DNA of 64,000 nucleotides from Rhodothermus bifroesti. GTDB lineage: Bacteria > Bacteroidota > Rhodothermia > Rhodothermales > Rhodothermaceae. The position numbers and the translations under genes were made by a program. Below, one piece after another: positions 17,469 to 25,937 of the stretch. The notes under the pieces were generated by a model, which worked only from the letters and a program-made list of their open reading frames with translations, was not told the origin of the DNA and searched no databases. The stretch lies in assembly GCF_017908595.1 (NCBI RefSeq), contig NZ_JAGKTL010000001.1, positions 596,001 through 660,000 on the forward strand. The letters are read 5' to 3'. The first letter of the stretch is position 1; the number at the start of each line of letters is the position of its first letter.

Positions 17469-18086
17469 ATGGACGCAAAAGCGCACTGGGAGCGGGTTTA
17501 CGCAACTACACCCCTAGAACAGGTAGGTTGGTACCGACCGCATTTGGATACTTCTCTGGCGTGGATTCAAGCGCTTTCGCTACCCCCATCGGCCCGCATT
17601 TTAGATGTAGGCGGTGGCGCTTCGACGCTAGTGGACGATTTACTTGCGTTGGGCTTTACAAACCTCACAGTACTGGACCTCTCGGCTGTGGCGTTGACCC
17701 ATGCGCAGCAGCGGTTAGGAAAGCAGGCCGCTGCGGTTAGCTGGATCGAGGCGGATATTACGGAAGCTTCGCTACCTAAAGCCTTCTATGACCTGTGGCA
17801 CGACCGAGCGGTATTTCACTTTCTGACGACAGCCAAGGCTCAGAGGCGCTATGTCGAGCAAATGCAACAGGCCCTGCGCCCCGGCGGATATGCGATTTTA
17901 GCTACCTTTTCGCTTGAGGCACCACCACGTTGCAGCGGTCTGCCGGTGGTGCGCTACGACCTGGAAGCGCTGGTGCATACGTTAGGCCCAAAGTTTCGAC
18001 TGCTGCGCCAAGGCAGAGAACACCACGTCACGCCCAGCGGCGTGGCACAGCCATATCTGTACGCCTGCTTTCAATACATCCCTTAA
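17469..18086 (+). CDS. Class I SAM-dependent methyltransferase
   Basis: 205 residues. The SAM-binding motif I is ILDVGGGASTLVDDLL (about 40-55), followed by motif II LTVLDLS and the WIEADIT acidic loop; the later LRPGGYAIL strand is typical. The entry sequence HWERVYATTPLEQVGWY places it in a group of small cytoplasmic methyltransferases with unknown or metalloid/thiol-type acceptors. Nothing in the sequence gives the substrate. It lies 9 bases after the trehalase gene and 4 before the dehydrogenase gene, so cotranscription is likely. Confidence 0.8.
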   Translation: MDAKAHWERVYATTPLEQVGWYRPHLDTSLAWIQALSLPPSARILDVGGGASTLVDDLLALGFTNLTVLDLSAVALTHAQQRLGKQAAAVSWIEADITEASLPKAFYDLWHDRAVFHFLTTAKAQRRYVEQMQQALRPGGYAILATFSLEAPPRCSGLPVVRYDLEALVHTLGPKFRLLRQGREHHVTPSGVAQPYLYACFQYIP

Positions 18087-18090
18087 CGCT

Positions 18091-19113
18091 ATGGCCGTTT
18101 CAATCCCGACCACGATGCGGGCTATGGTGCTTGAAGCCCCAGGTCAGCCGCTTGTTTTGCGTGAGCTCCCGGTGCCTGAGCCCAAAAGAGGCGAAGTGCT
18201 TTTGCAGGTAGAAGCTTGCGGGGTGTGCCGCACCGATTTGCACATTGTCGATGGCGAGCTACCTGAACCTAAGCTACCGCTTATTCTGGGGCATCAGATC
18301 GTTGGACGGGTGGTGCGACTTGGTGAAGGGGTGCAGCGTTTCCAGGAAGGGGACCGGGTGGGTGTGCCCTGGCTAGCTGAAACGTGCGGTAGGTGTCGTT
18401 ACTGCCGTCGTGGACAAGAAAACCTATGCCCTCAGGCCCAATTTACGGGCTATACGCGCGATGGCGGCTTTGCCGAATTCACAACAGCCCGTGCGGATTA
18501 TTGCTATCCATTGCCCGATGAAGTGTACGACGCGCCCCACGCTGCGCCGCTGCTCTGTGCAGGGTTGATTGGCTACCGTACCTATCGGCTAGCTGGAGCA
18601 CACGTCGAACGTCTGGGGCTTTACGGTTTTGGGGCGGCGGCCCACCTGATTATCCAGCTTGCTGTGGCCCGTGGGCAGCAGGTGTATGCGTTTACGCGGC
18701 CAGGCGATACCGCAGCCCAGGAATTTGCCCGAAAACTAGGGGCGGTTTGGGCTGGGGCCTCAAACGAACGCCCCCCCGAGCCGCTCGACGCTGCGCTGAT
18801 CTTCGCGCCTGTGGGATCCCTGGTCGTTGAAGCGCTGCGCGTGGTGGATCGGGGAGGAATTGTGGTGTGTGGGGGCATCCACATGAGCGACATTCCCACG
18901 TTCCCTTATCGTCTGCTTTGGGAGGAGCGCGTCATCCGCTCGGTGGCTAACCTAACGCGGCAAGATGGGGAAGAATTTCTTCGGCTAGCTCCTACGATTC
19001 CGATACGTACGGAGGTGACGTGTTTCCCGCTAGAAAAAGCGAACGAAGCGCTTCGGCGCCTTCGGGAAGGACAGCTTCAGGGAGCGGCTGTACTGGTGAT
19101 GACCACCAGTTAG
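18091..19113 (+). CDS. Zinc-dependent alcohol dehydrogenase (MDR family)
   Basis: 340 residues of the medium-chain dehydrogenase family. Catalytic-zinc site: CGVCRTDLH (Cys, His) and GHQIVG; structural zinc: ETCGRCRYCRRGQENLC with all four cysteines. The nucleotide-binding turn is LYGFGAAAHLI, a variant of GxGxxG. Entry and middle sequence (GYTRDGGFAEFTTA, PLLCAGLIGYRTYR) resemble the AdhA/AdhP zinc-binding dehydrogenase group that oxidises primary alcohols or reduces aldehydes with NAD(P). Last gene of the four-gene run; it ends overlapping the convergent S41 protease gene by 4 bases. Confidence 0.87.
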   Translation: MAVSIPTTMRAMVLEAPGQPLVLRELPVPEPKRGEVLLQVEACGVCRTDLHIVDGELPEPKLPLILGHQIVGRVVRLGEGVQRFQEGDRVGVPWLAETCGRCRYCRRGQENLCPQAQFTGYTRDGGFAEFTTARADYCYPLPDEVYDAPHAAPLLCAGLIGYRTYRLAGAHVERLGLYGFGAAAHLIIQLAVARGQQVYAFTRPGDTAAQEFARKLGAVWAGASNERPPEPLDAALIFAPVGSLVVEALRVVDRGGIVVCGGIHMSDIPTFPYRLLWEERVIRSVANLTRQDGEEFLRLAPTIPIRTEVTCFPLEKANEALRRLREGQLQGAAVLVMTTS

Positions 19114-20768
19114 GGTGTTAGGAGGGCCATGTAAGCTTGGCGGTCGTGTAGGAGTGCTGCTGCCCGAGCGATAAGCGGATCTTCTTGCAGGCGATACCGC
19201 ATCTGCTCGCTAGCCGGCAGATAGCGTGCCAGCAGCTCCAAGCGCAACTGTCGCTTTAGAGCATCGGCTTCGCGCTCAAAGGCTGCCTGCTTCGCTTGCG
19301 CTAGCGCGGTTTGCAAAGGCTGCAAGGCCTTGAGTGCTTCCTGGTGGTTAGCAGCCTCCAACTGGCTTTGTAGGGTACTCAAGGTATATTCGGCTGGGAG
19401 ACGATAGGTAAACGACTGTTTTTCGAGCCATTGCTCGAACGCTTTGAGCACAGCCGGTGAAATGTCGACGTTAGGGGTAGGAGGCTGAGGATGCTGAGCC
19501 ACATAGTAGTTGGCGAAAAAGAAGAAAGCCGCTTGGCGACGCAGGGCTGCTTCAAGGGGACCGGGCTCTGGAGGTGATAGGCGCACGTCGGGTTCGATCC
19601 CGTGCCCGTCGTGTACCGTGCGTCCGCGTTGCGTGTAAAACGTGCGGCGTAGGGAATCAGGAATCAGGGTACCATTACCATCATGCCGGCTGTAGTCAAT
19701 CGCTTGGATGCTGCGTCCACTGGGCGTATAGTAGGCAGCTGTGGTGATTTTGAGCGCGGTATTGTAGGGAAGTGGACGAATGACTTGGACGAGCCCTTTG
19801 CCGTAGGTATTGGTCCCCACCACTACACCACGGTCTAGGTCCTGAATGGCGCCGGCCACAATTTCGCTGGCCGAAGCGCTAAGCTCGTTAACCAGCACAA
19901 CCAGCGGCACGTCGGGGGCTAAGGGCACTGTGGTGTTGCGATAGGTGCGGTTGCGGTCGGGCGTACGTCCACGGGTAGAAACAATCGGAGCGCCTTGGGG
20001 CAGAAACAACCCGGCAACATCAACCGCTGCTTCTAAAAGACCGCCTGGATTATCGCGCAGGTCCAAAATTAGCCCTTGAAGCTTGCCAGAGGCCATCAGC
20101 CGTTCTAGTGCTTGGCGCACCTCATCGCCGGCGCCTAGCGCAAAACGCTCCAAACGGATGTAGGCTATTCCTGCGGTGGTATCGTCGTTAAGAAATCCAG
20201 CATACGTAACGTTTTTCAACTGCACTTCTTCGCGCGTCAGTACAAACTTCAAGGGAGCTGGTTCGCCTTCCCGCACCACAGTTAGAGAAACTGTCGTGCC
20301 AGGTTGACCACGCAGCAGGTGTTGCACGGTTTCTAGCGATAGCCCCTCAGTCGGCTGGCCATCAATGTGGGTGATGATGTCGCCTGTGCGCAGTCCTTGT
20401 CGATAGCCCGCTGTTCCCTCAATAGGAGCCAAAACCGTGAGCTTGCCGTTGCGCAGGCCAACGTTGAGGCCCACGCCCCCATAGCGTCCCCGTGTCAGTA
20501 GTTCAATTTCGCTCCGATCGGCTTCGTCAAAAAACGTGGTATAAGGATCGAGTTCGGCCAGCATGGCCTCGATCCCTTTGCGCATCAGGCGACCAGGGTC
20601 AACTGGGTCAATATAGTCGGTAACGAGCGTTTCGTAGAGGGCACCGAAGATGCGAAAATGCTTCTGCAGGGCAAAAAACGTATTGTCCTGAACAGCAAAA
20701 AACCCCACCCCGACGCCTAGCGTCAGAATAAGCAGCAAAACAAGTCCGCTACGGCGCAGCAAATACAT
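19110..20768 (-). CDS. S41-family C-terminal processing protease
   Basis: 552 residues. An N-terminal signal anchor (GLVLLLILTLGVGVGFF) is followed by the helical prodomain (PYTTFFDEADRSEIE), a PDZ domain (GLNVGLRNGKLTVLAPIEGTAGYRQGLRTGDIITHIDG), and the S41 core with LDLRDNPGGLL, the catalytic Ser in NELSASASEIVAGA and the Lys in NTYGKGLVQ. The last 150 or so residues are helical and extend past the typical CtpA end. Such proteases trim C-termini of periplasmic proteins. Five bases downstream of tatC, in the unit OPRT-like gene, tatC, protease. Confidence 0.9.
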   Translation of the reverse strand: MYLLRRSGLVLLLILTLGVGVGFFAVQDNTFFALQKHFRIFGALYETLVTDYIDPVDPGRLMRKGIEAMLAELDPYTTFFDEADRSEIELLTRGRYGGVGLNVGLRNGKLTVLAPIEGTAGYRQGLRTGDIITHIDGQPTEGLSLETVQHLLRGQPGTTVSLTVVREGEPAPLKFVLTREEVQLKNVTYAGFLNDDTTAGIAYIRLERFALGAGDEVRQALERLMASGKLQGLILDLRDNPGGLLEAAVDVAGLFLPQGAPIVSTRGRTPDRNRTYRNTTVPLAPDVPLVVLVNELSASASEIVAGAIQDLDRGVVVGTNTYGKGLVQVIRPLPYNTALKITTAAYYTPSGRSIQAIDYSRHDGNGTLIPDSLRRTFYTQRGRTVHDGHGIEPDVRLSPPEPGPLEAALRRQAAFFFFANYYVAQHPQPPTPNVDISPAVLKAFEQWLEKQSFTYRLPAEYTLSTLQSQLEAANHQEALKALQPLQTALAQAKQAAFEREADALKRQLRLELLARYLPASEQMRYRLQEDPLIARAAALLHDRQAYMALLTP

Positions 20769-20773
20769 GATAC

Positions 20774-21649
20774 CTACGAGTAAAGCGCCTGGCGCAGTTG
20801 TTCTTCCCGGCGGCGATCTACAAAGCTTGCTATATGTATCGACAATTCATAAAGCAGAAAAAGCGGAACGGCCACAAGCACTTGGGATATTGGATCAGGG
20901 GGCGTAAAGATGGCTCCCAGAATAAGCACAACAATCAGTGCATAGCGACGTCCTTTCCGCAGTATTTGACCCGAGAGTATGCCTAGTTTGGCCAAAAAGT
21001 ACACAATAACCGGCAGTTCAAACAAAATCCCCACCCCTAAGGCCCAGGTGGTGATCATGCTAAAATACTTCGTAATGTCGAACTGGTTGATAATCTGTTC
21101 GGAGATCGTATAGTTGGCAAAAAACTGCAAGGCCAGGGGAGTAATGATGAGATAGCCGAACATCACGCCCAAGATAAAAAAGCCGGTTGCAAAAGCAGCT
21201 GCAAAGCGCATGCCTTGTTTTTCATGAGGATACAAGCCTGGCTCGACAAACTTCCACAGTTGATAAATGAAAACAGGAGCGCCAATGATAACGCCAACAA
21301 ATAAAATGGTCCCCAAATGGGCAAAAAATTGTCCAGTGATCGTCCGATTGAGAAGCTCTAAGGGTTTAGCTTCAACCCCAAAGAGCCGGTACATAAAGAA
21401 GTCTGGTTTCGCTGGTCCAAGCAGAATGTGGTCGATAATCCACTTGCTGAAGAAGCTGCAAAGGATAGTGGAGACTAAAATTCCCGATAGGCCCTTAATC
21501 AGCCTCCAGCGTAATTCCTCAAGGTGATCCAGGAAGGACATTTCGGCCATGTCGGCCGAAGGGACAGCTTCTTGCACTGCCCCGTCGCCTTGTGGGGATG
21601 GGGCAGGAAGTGAAGGAGGTGCGGGGTTACGCGTTCCAAACAACTTCAT
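20774..21649 (-). CDS. tatC: Sec-independent protein translocase TatC
   Basis: 291 residues. The diagnostic entry MSFLDHLEELRWRL is present from about residue 37, followed by six predicted membrane helices; FYQLWKFVEPGLYPHEK (first periplasmic/cytoplasmic loops) and GILFELPVIVYFLAKLGI match TatC. It recognises twin-arginine signals together with TatA/B, which are not in this window. The N-terminal 36 residues are a Pro/Ala/Ser-rich extension that is not part of the fold; a start at an internal ATG (about 21550 or 21541) is the alternative. In an operon with the OPRT-like gene (21-base gap) and the S41 protease. Confidence 0.93.
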   Translation of the reverse strand: MKLFGTRNPAPPSLPAPSPQGDGAVQEAVPSADMAEMSFLDHLEELRWRLIKGLSGILVSTILCSFFSKWIIDHILLGPAKPDFFMYRLFGVEAKPLELLNRTITGQFFAHLGTILFVGVIIGAPVFIYQLWKFVEPGLYPHEKQGMRFAAAFATGFFILGVMFGYLIITPLALQFFANYTISEQIINQFDITKYFSMITTWALGVGILFELPVIVYFLAKLGILSGQILRKGRRYALIVVLILGAIFTPPDPISQVLVAVPLFLLYELSIHIASFVDRRREEQLRQALYS

Positions 21650-21670
21650 TGCTGCTTCTGCACCGCGTTG

Positions 21671-22279
21671 TCATAGGGAATCCGAAGTACTGTGGGGACC
21701 ATCCCGCAAGTTTAGATCCAGCAGAGCATCTACCCAGAGCCCTTCGGCTTCCAGGCGGGCACGTCCGTTACTCCAAGTAAAATTAAACAAGGTGAGCACG
21801 CCGCAAACGTGAAAGCCATCGCTGCGCAGCAGTGCAAGCGCCCGGGCTGCACTTCGACCGCTGTTAAGGATATCGTCGAGCAGCACAACAGGCTGCTGGC
21901 GGTCTAAGGGGCCTTCGACTAGGCGACGCCGACCGTACGGCTTGCGCTGCTCTCGAATAAAGCCACCACGCAGCTCGGGAGCACCTGGGGGAGGGGGAGC
22001 GGCCAAAGCGGCACATACCAGTGCGTAAGCCCCAAAGCCAAACCCGGCCAACTGCACTACGCCACGGGCACGCACCCGCTCAGCCAATAGTCGGCCTACT
22101 TCGCGAAACGTGTCCCCTTCGAGCATGGGGATGCGGGTGTCTAGTAGCCACCCGATCGGCTGTCCGCGGGGGTCGGTAATAGGTTCTTGCTCGCGGCGTA
22201 CCAAAGCTCGGGCGTAGAGCTTACGCCCCAGAGCCACCAGGTCGGCATACGCAGAAGGGCTTAGCGCATGGGCTGCCAT
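21671..22279 (-). CDS. Orotate phosphoribosyltransferase-like protein
   Basis: 202 residues. The type I phosphoribosyltransferase motif VVLLDDILNSGRSA (about 130-143) binds PRPP, and GGFIREQRKPYGRRRLVEG is the OPRT-style flexible loop. The N-terminal half (GWLLDTRIPMLEGDTFREVGRLLAERV, then GFGFGAYALVCAA) resembles the OPRT dimerisation and substrate region but is diverged. It could be the cell's PyrE or a paralogue with a different base specificity. Placed ahead of tatC in an operon rather than with other pyr genes, although a pyrR gene lies at the far end of the window. Confidence 0.7.
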   Translation of the reverse strand: MAAHALSPSAYADLVALGRKLYARALVRREQEPITDPRGQPIGWLLDTRIPMLEGDTFREVGRLLAERVRARGVVQLAGFGFGAYALVCAALAAPPPPGAPELRGGFIREQRKPYGRRRLVEGPLDRQQPVVLLDDILNSGRSAARALALLRSDGFHVCGVLTLFNFTWSNGRARLEAEGLWVDALLDLNLRDGPHSTSDSL

Positions 22280-22350
22280 GGCATAAGTAACCGGCCAGCA
22301 CGAAGCATGTCGTGGGGTGTTATTCGACGTAAACCCCTAAACGTTCCTGA

Positions 22351-23658
22351 CTATGCAACAACAAAATCGTACAGCGGATATTGTTGGCAGAGCGCTTCTA
22401 CCTCCTGGCGAATGCGGTGGCGCAGCTGCTCATCACCCGGATGACTGAGCACTTGGTCAATCCATGCGACCACTTGTCGAAACTCCTCTTCCTTGAAGCC
22501 TCGCGTGGTCATGGCTGGTGTACCGATGCGGATGCCACTGGTCACCAACGGGCTCTGCTCGTCGTAAGGTACCATATTCTTGTTTACCGTGATGCCGGCC
22601 TCTCCCAACAAGGTTTCAGCCTCCTTCCCGGTAAGTCCCTTATTGCGCAGATCAATCAGGATCAAGTGGTTGTCGGTGCCCCCAGAAACCAAGTGATAGC
22701 CCCGTTCCAGAAAGGCCTGCGCCATGGCCTTGGCGTTGCGTACGATCTGCTGAGCGTAGGTCTTAAACTCGGGTTTAAGGGCTTCTCCGAAGGCTACGGC
22801 TTTGGCAGCAATAACGTGCATGAGTGGCCCACCCTGCGTTCCCGGAAAGACGGCCGCATCGAGCAGCTCACTCATTTTTTTAAGTCGTCCGCTTTTGGGC
22901 GCTGTGATCCCAAAGGGGTTATCAAAGTCACGACCAATTAAGATCATCCCACCGCGCGGCCCTCGCAGCGTCTTATGGGTGGTGGTGGTTACAATATGGG
23001 CATAAGGCATAGGATCGTTCAGCACCCCCGCAGCAATAAGGCCTGCCGTGTGGGCCATGTCCATCCACAGCAGTGCGCCTACTTCGTCAGCAATCTCACG
23101 AAACGTTTTGTAGTCAAAATCCCGGGGATATGCACTGGCGCCAATAGAAATTAGCTTGGGCCGAATTTTTCGGGCTTTGTCCCGCACCTTGTCCATATCA
23201 ATGCGACCGGCCAGGGGCCCCTCCTTTTCGACACCGTAGTACTCCGCGTGGTACAAGATGCCTGAAAAGTTGACCGGACTGCCATGGGTCAAATGGCCGC
23301 CATGGGCCAAGTTTAATCCTAAAAAGGTATCCCCTGGCTTAAGCGTAGCCAGGTAGACGGCCGCGTTGGCTTGGGCTCCCGAGTGGGGCTGGACGTTGAC
23401 CCATTCACACCGAAACAGCTTGCGGGCACGTTCGCGGGCCAGTTCTTCGACCAGATCGACATATTCACATCCGCCGTAGTAGCGCCGGCCAGGTAGCCCT
23501 TCGGCGTATTTGTTGGTGAGCGGCGATCCCATTGCCTCCAAAACCGCCCGCGAAACGAAATTCTCTGAAGCAATCAGTTCCAAGCCATTGTTTTGGCGTG
23601 CTACCTCAAGCTGAATGGCTTGAAAAACTTCCGGGTCTTGAATTTCTAGGACCGACAT
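22351..23658 (-). CDS. glyA: Serine hydroxymethyltransferase
   Basis: PLP enzyme interconverting serine and glycine with tetrahydrofolate, the main source of one-carbon units. Seen: [20 protein letters not shown], the [20 protein letters not shown] substrate region, [12 protein letters not shown] and the Schiff-base lysine in [14 protein letters not shown]. The ATG at 23658 gives 435 residues and a family-like N-terminus ([16 protein letters not shown]); ATGs at 23670 and 23688 are alternatives. It stands alone on the minus strand, with a 76-base upstream gap. Confidence 0.95.
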   Translation of the reverse strand: MSVLEIQDPEVFQAIQLEVARQNNGLELIASENFVSRAVLEAMGSPLTNKYAEGLPGRRYYGGCEYVDLVEELARERARKLFRCEWVNVQPHSGAQANAAVYLATLKPGDTFLGLNLAHGGHLTHGSPVNFSGILYHAEYYGVEKEGPLAGRIDMDKVRDKARKIRPKLISIGASAYPRDFDYKTFREIADEVGALLWMDMAHTAGLIAAGVLNDPMPYAHIVTTTTHKTLRGPRGGMILIGRDFDNPFGITAPKSGRLKKMSELLDAAVFPGTQGGPLMHVIAAKAVAFGEALKPEFKTYAQQIVRNAKAMAQAFLERGYHLVSGGTDNHLILIDLRNKGLTGKEAETLLGEAGITVNKNMVPYDEQSPLVTSGIRIGTPAMTTRGFKEEEFRQVVAWIDQVLSHPGDEQLRHRIRQEVEALCQQYPLYDFVVA

Positions 23659-23733
23659 GCGCAAAACCATCTCGATTGCAGAAAGCAATCCTTAAGATAC
23701 GAAAAGCGAAGCGGGGTTTGTACGAAAAGTCGT

Positions 23734-24060
23734 TTATCGGATAGGCTGGGCAATCATGAAAAATCGACCTCCAATGCCCAGGAAACGCCAGTAATCCCGC
23801 TCGCCATCGGGCCCATCCGGATCCACCGTGTAAATGCTCCACAAGTAGTAATTGTCGCGATGGGTAACCTTGCGGGCAAGTGCTGCGGTCAAGGTTCCAC
23901 CACTTTCGGCAAAAGCCCGACCAACAGGTGAAGTGCCTAATTCTCGATGCAGGTGTTCGCTCACCCGGTTTTCTAAATAGGCTTCAAAAGCGCCAGGGTC
24001 TGGATTGTATCCATACAAGACCCCTGCCACAGCCAACAGCAGCATCCATCCTACACGCAT
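23734..24060 (-). CDS. Small exported protein resembling DUF4359
   Basis: 108 residues with an N-terminal signal or anchor (MLLLAVAGVLYGY). After it come NPDPGAFEAYLENRVSEHL and, near the end, NYYLWSIYTVD and YWRFLGIGGRFFMI. This order (NP near the leader, a helix, then SIY and a GIGGxFF-like strand) is how I remember DUF4359 proteins from cyanobacteria and others; function unknown. The ATG is supported by a strong AAGGAGG at 24066-24072, which overlaps the stop of the gene before it, so the pair is translationally linked. Confidence 0.6.
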   Translation of the reverse strand: MRVGWMLLLAVAGVLYGYNPDPGAFEAYLENRVSEHLHRELGTSPVGRAFAESGGTLTAALARKVTHRDNYYLWSIYTVDPDGPDGERDYWRFLGIGGRFFMIAQPIR

Positions 24061-24070
24061 GGCAACCTCC

Positions 24071-24742
24071 TTATGTTGGGGGTTTAAGACGCGTTAGCGC
24101 ATACACCAAGATGTTCGTGCCCATTTGCAAGGCAGCTTCCCGTTTTTCCGGTGGATCGCCGTGCACAGAAGGCGATTCCCATCCGTCACTAATGTTGGTC
24201 TCGTAGGTATAAAACACCACAAGTTGGCCGTTATGAAACAGCCCAAAGCCTTGCGGCGGCTTCCCGTCGTGTTCGTGGATTTTGGGCAAGCCGTTGGGGA
24301 ACTCAAAATGAACGTGATAAATGGGGTGGTTGAAAGGCAGCTCTACAAATTCCTGTTCTGGAAAGACCTTTTTCATCTCCCGGCGGATGTAGCGGTCCAG
24401 TCCATAATCGTCGTCGATGTAGAGGAACCCGCCATTTTCAAGATAGCGCCGCAGCCGGCGGGCTTCTTCGTCGGTAAGCACAATGTTCCCATGGCCGCTA
24501 AGGAATAAAAACGGGTAGGTAAATAGGCGATCGCTGCTGAGTTCAACCACATCCGCCTGGGGCGCTACGTCAATGTTGGTGTGCTCACGTACGTAGCGTA
24601 GTAGGTTGGGCAACGGGGTTACTGCCTGATACCAGTCGCCGCCCCCTCCGTACTTTACGGCCGCGATCCGAAACGTGTAGGTCTCTTGGGCCCAAAGTGG
24701 CCAAGCCAGCAGGAGGCCCCCGATCATCCATAGCGTGCGCAT
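24071..24742 (-). CDS. DUF4159-domain exported protein
   Basis: 223 residues with a signal peptide (LLLAWPLWAQ). The mature part follows the DUF4159 pattern: RIAAVKYGGGGDWYQAVTPLPNLLRYV, FTYPFLFLSGHGNIVLTDEEARRLRRYLENGGFLYIDDDYGLD, then FNHPIYHVHFEFPNG and QLVVFYTYETNISDGWE. The domain is related to glutamine amidotransferase-like folds found in periplasmic and N-terminally anchored proteins of Bacteroidota and Planctomycetota; its activity is unknown. It precedes the DUF4359-like gene by 10 bases. Confidence 0.75.
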   Translation of the reverse strand: MRTLWMIGGLLLAWPLWAQETYTFRIAAVKYGGGGDWYQAVTPLPNLLRYVREHTNIDVAPQADVVELSSDRLFTYPFLFLSGHGNIVLTDEEARRLRRYLENGGFLYIDDDYGLDRYIRREMKKVFPEQEFVELPFNHPIYHVHFEFPNGLPKIHEHDGKPPQGFGLFHNGQLVVFYTYETNISDGWESPSVHGDPPEKREAALQMGTNILVYALTRLKPPT

Positions 24743-24875
24743 TGTGCTTATGCTGCGTTTGCTGGTTGTACGAAAACGTTCGGGGTACGCAAAGGTTTAG
24801 CTGGATTTTTTAGGCCCAGATCCCGATCTTGCTATAACGTCGTGAGCCTTATTTAGCAAAAACAGGACCATAACG

Positions 24876-25937
24876 ATGAAAGGCTGGTGCATTTCTTGGC
24901 CCTTGCTGCTGCGCATGAGCTGTTTAGGGCTTGGATTGGTTTTGCTGCCTGGGCGGCCTGCGGGCGAGCATGCCCCTTTAGTGGCGACTTTTTCCATCGT
25001 AGGGTACGATTCGGAAACCGGTGAGCTAGGGGTAGCGGTCCAGTCTAAGTTTCCCAACGTGCGGCCTATTGTCCCATGGGCGCAAGCTGGCGTTGGCGCG
25101 GTAGCTACGCAGAGCTATGCCGAGCTGGATTATGCACTCAAAGGGTTGGCGCTTATGGCTAACGGGGCCACAGCCGAAGAGGCGCTGCGCATTGTCCTGC
25201 GTGAAGATGCTGGGCGAGAGCTTCGCCAGGTGGGTATCGTGGATGCTCAAGGTAACGCTGCAAGTTGGACCGGCACGGCGTGTTTTCCCTGGGCCGGGGG
25301 TCGCGTAGGTCAGCAGGAAGGAAACGCTAAGGCGGCCACACCAGGCATGGTAGTAACGGGCTATGGCTATACCGCCCAGGGTAATATCCTGGTTTCAGAA
25401 GAGACGGTTGTGGCCATGGCACGGGCCTTTGAAGCAACCCAGGGCCCGCTGGCCGAGCGCCTGCTGGCTGCGCTAAAAGCAGGCCAAGAAGCAGGTGGCG
25501 ATCGACGCGGGCAGCAAAGCGCTGCCTTGCTGGTCGTGCGCAAAGGCGCTGGCTACGACGGGCTTGACAACTATATCGACCTTTCCGTTTATGATCACCC
25601 TCGGCCTATTGAGGAGCTCATGCGTCTTTATGAGCTAAACAAACTCTACTTTTCTCCTGGTCGGCCTGAAGACCTAATCCCAGTTACCCCAGAAATTGCC
25701 CGTGAACTTCAGCAAATATGGAAAGAGCGTGGCTTTTACGACGGCCCTGTCAACGGCGTGGTCGACGCGACCTTCCAGCGCATCTTGATTGACTTTATGG
25801 GGTGGGAAAACTACGACATGCGCATCCCGGCTGTTGAAGCGGTGAATCTTGCCGCAGGCGACACGCTCAAAATCGACCGCGTGATGCTAGAACACATCCG
25901 CCAAGTGCATCGTGAAGGACGCTGGATACCGCGTTAA
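24876..25937 (+). CDS. DUF1028 protein with C-terminal extension, exported
   Basis: 353 residues with a signal peptide. The DUF1028 domain (Ntn-hydrolase-like fold) covers about residues 35-250: TFSIVGYDSETGELGVAVQSKFPNVRPIVPWAQAGVGAVATQSYA, GNILVSEETVVAMARAFE and QQSAALLVVRKGAGYDG. The mature residue next to VATFS gives the candidate Thr nucleophile region. The last 100 residues (ARELQQIWKERGFYDGPVNGVVDATFQRILIDFMGWENYD) look like a peptidoglycan-binding-1-type repeat, a combination known in this family. Function unproven. It converges on ldh and overlaps it by 4 bases. Confidence 0.78.
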   Translation: MKGWCISWPLLLRMSCLGLGLVLLPGRPAGEHAPLVATFSIVGYDSETGELGVAVQSKFPNVRPIVPWAQAGVGAVATQSYAELDYALKGLALMANGATAEEALRIVLREDAGRELRQVGIVDAQGNAASWTGTACFPWAGGRVGQQEGNAKAATPGMVVTGYGYTAQGNILVSEETVVAMARAFEATQGPLAERLLAALKAGQEAGGDRRGQQSAALLVVRKGAGYDGLDNYIDLSVYDHPRPIEELMRLYELNKLYFSPGRPEDLIPVTPEIARELQQIWKERGFYDGPVNGVVDATFQRILIDFMGWENYDMRIPAVEAVNLAAGDTLKIDRVMLEHIRQVHREGRWIPR

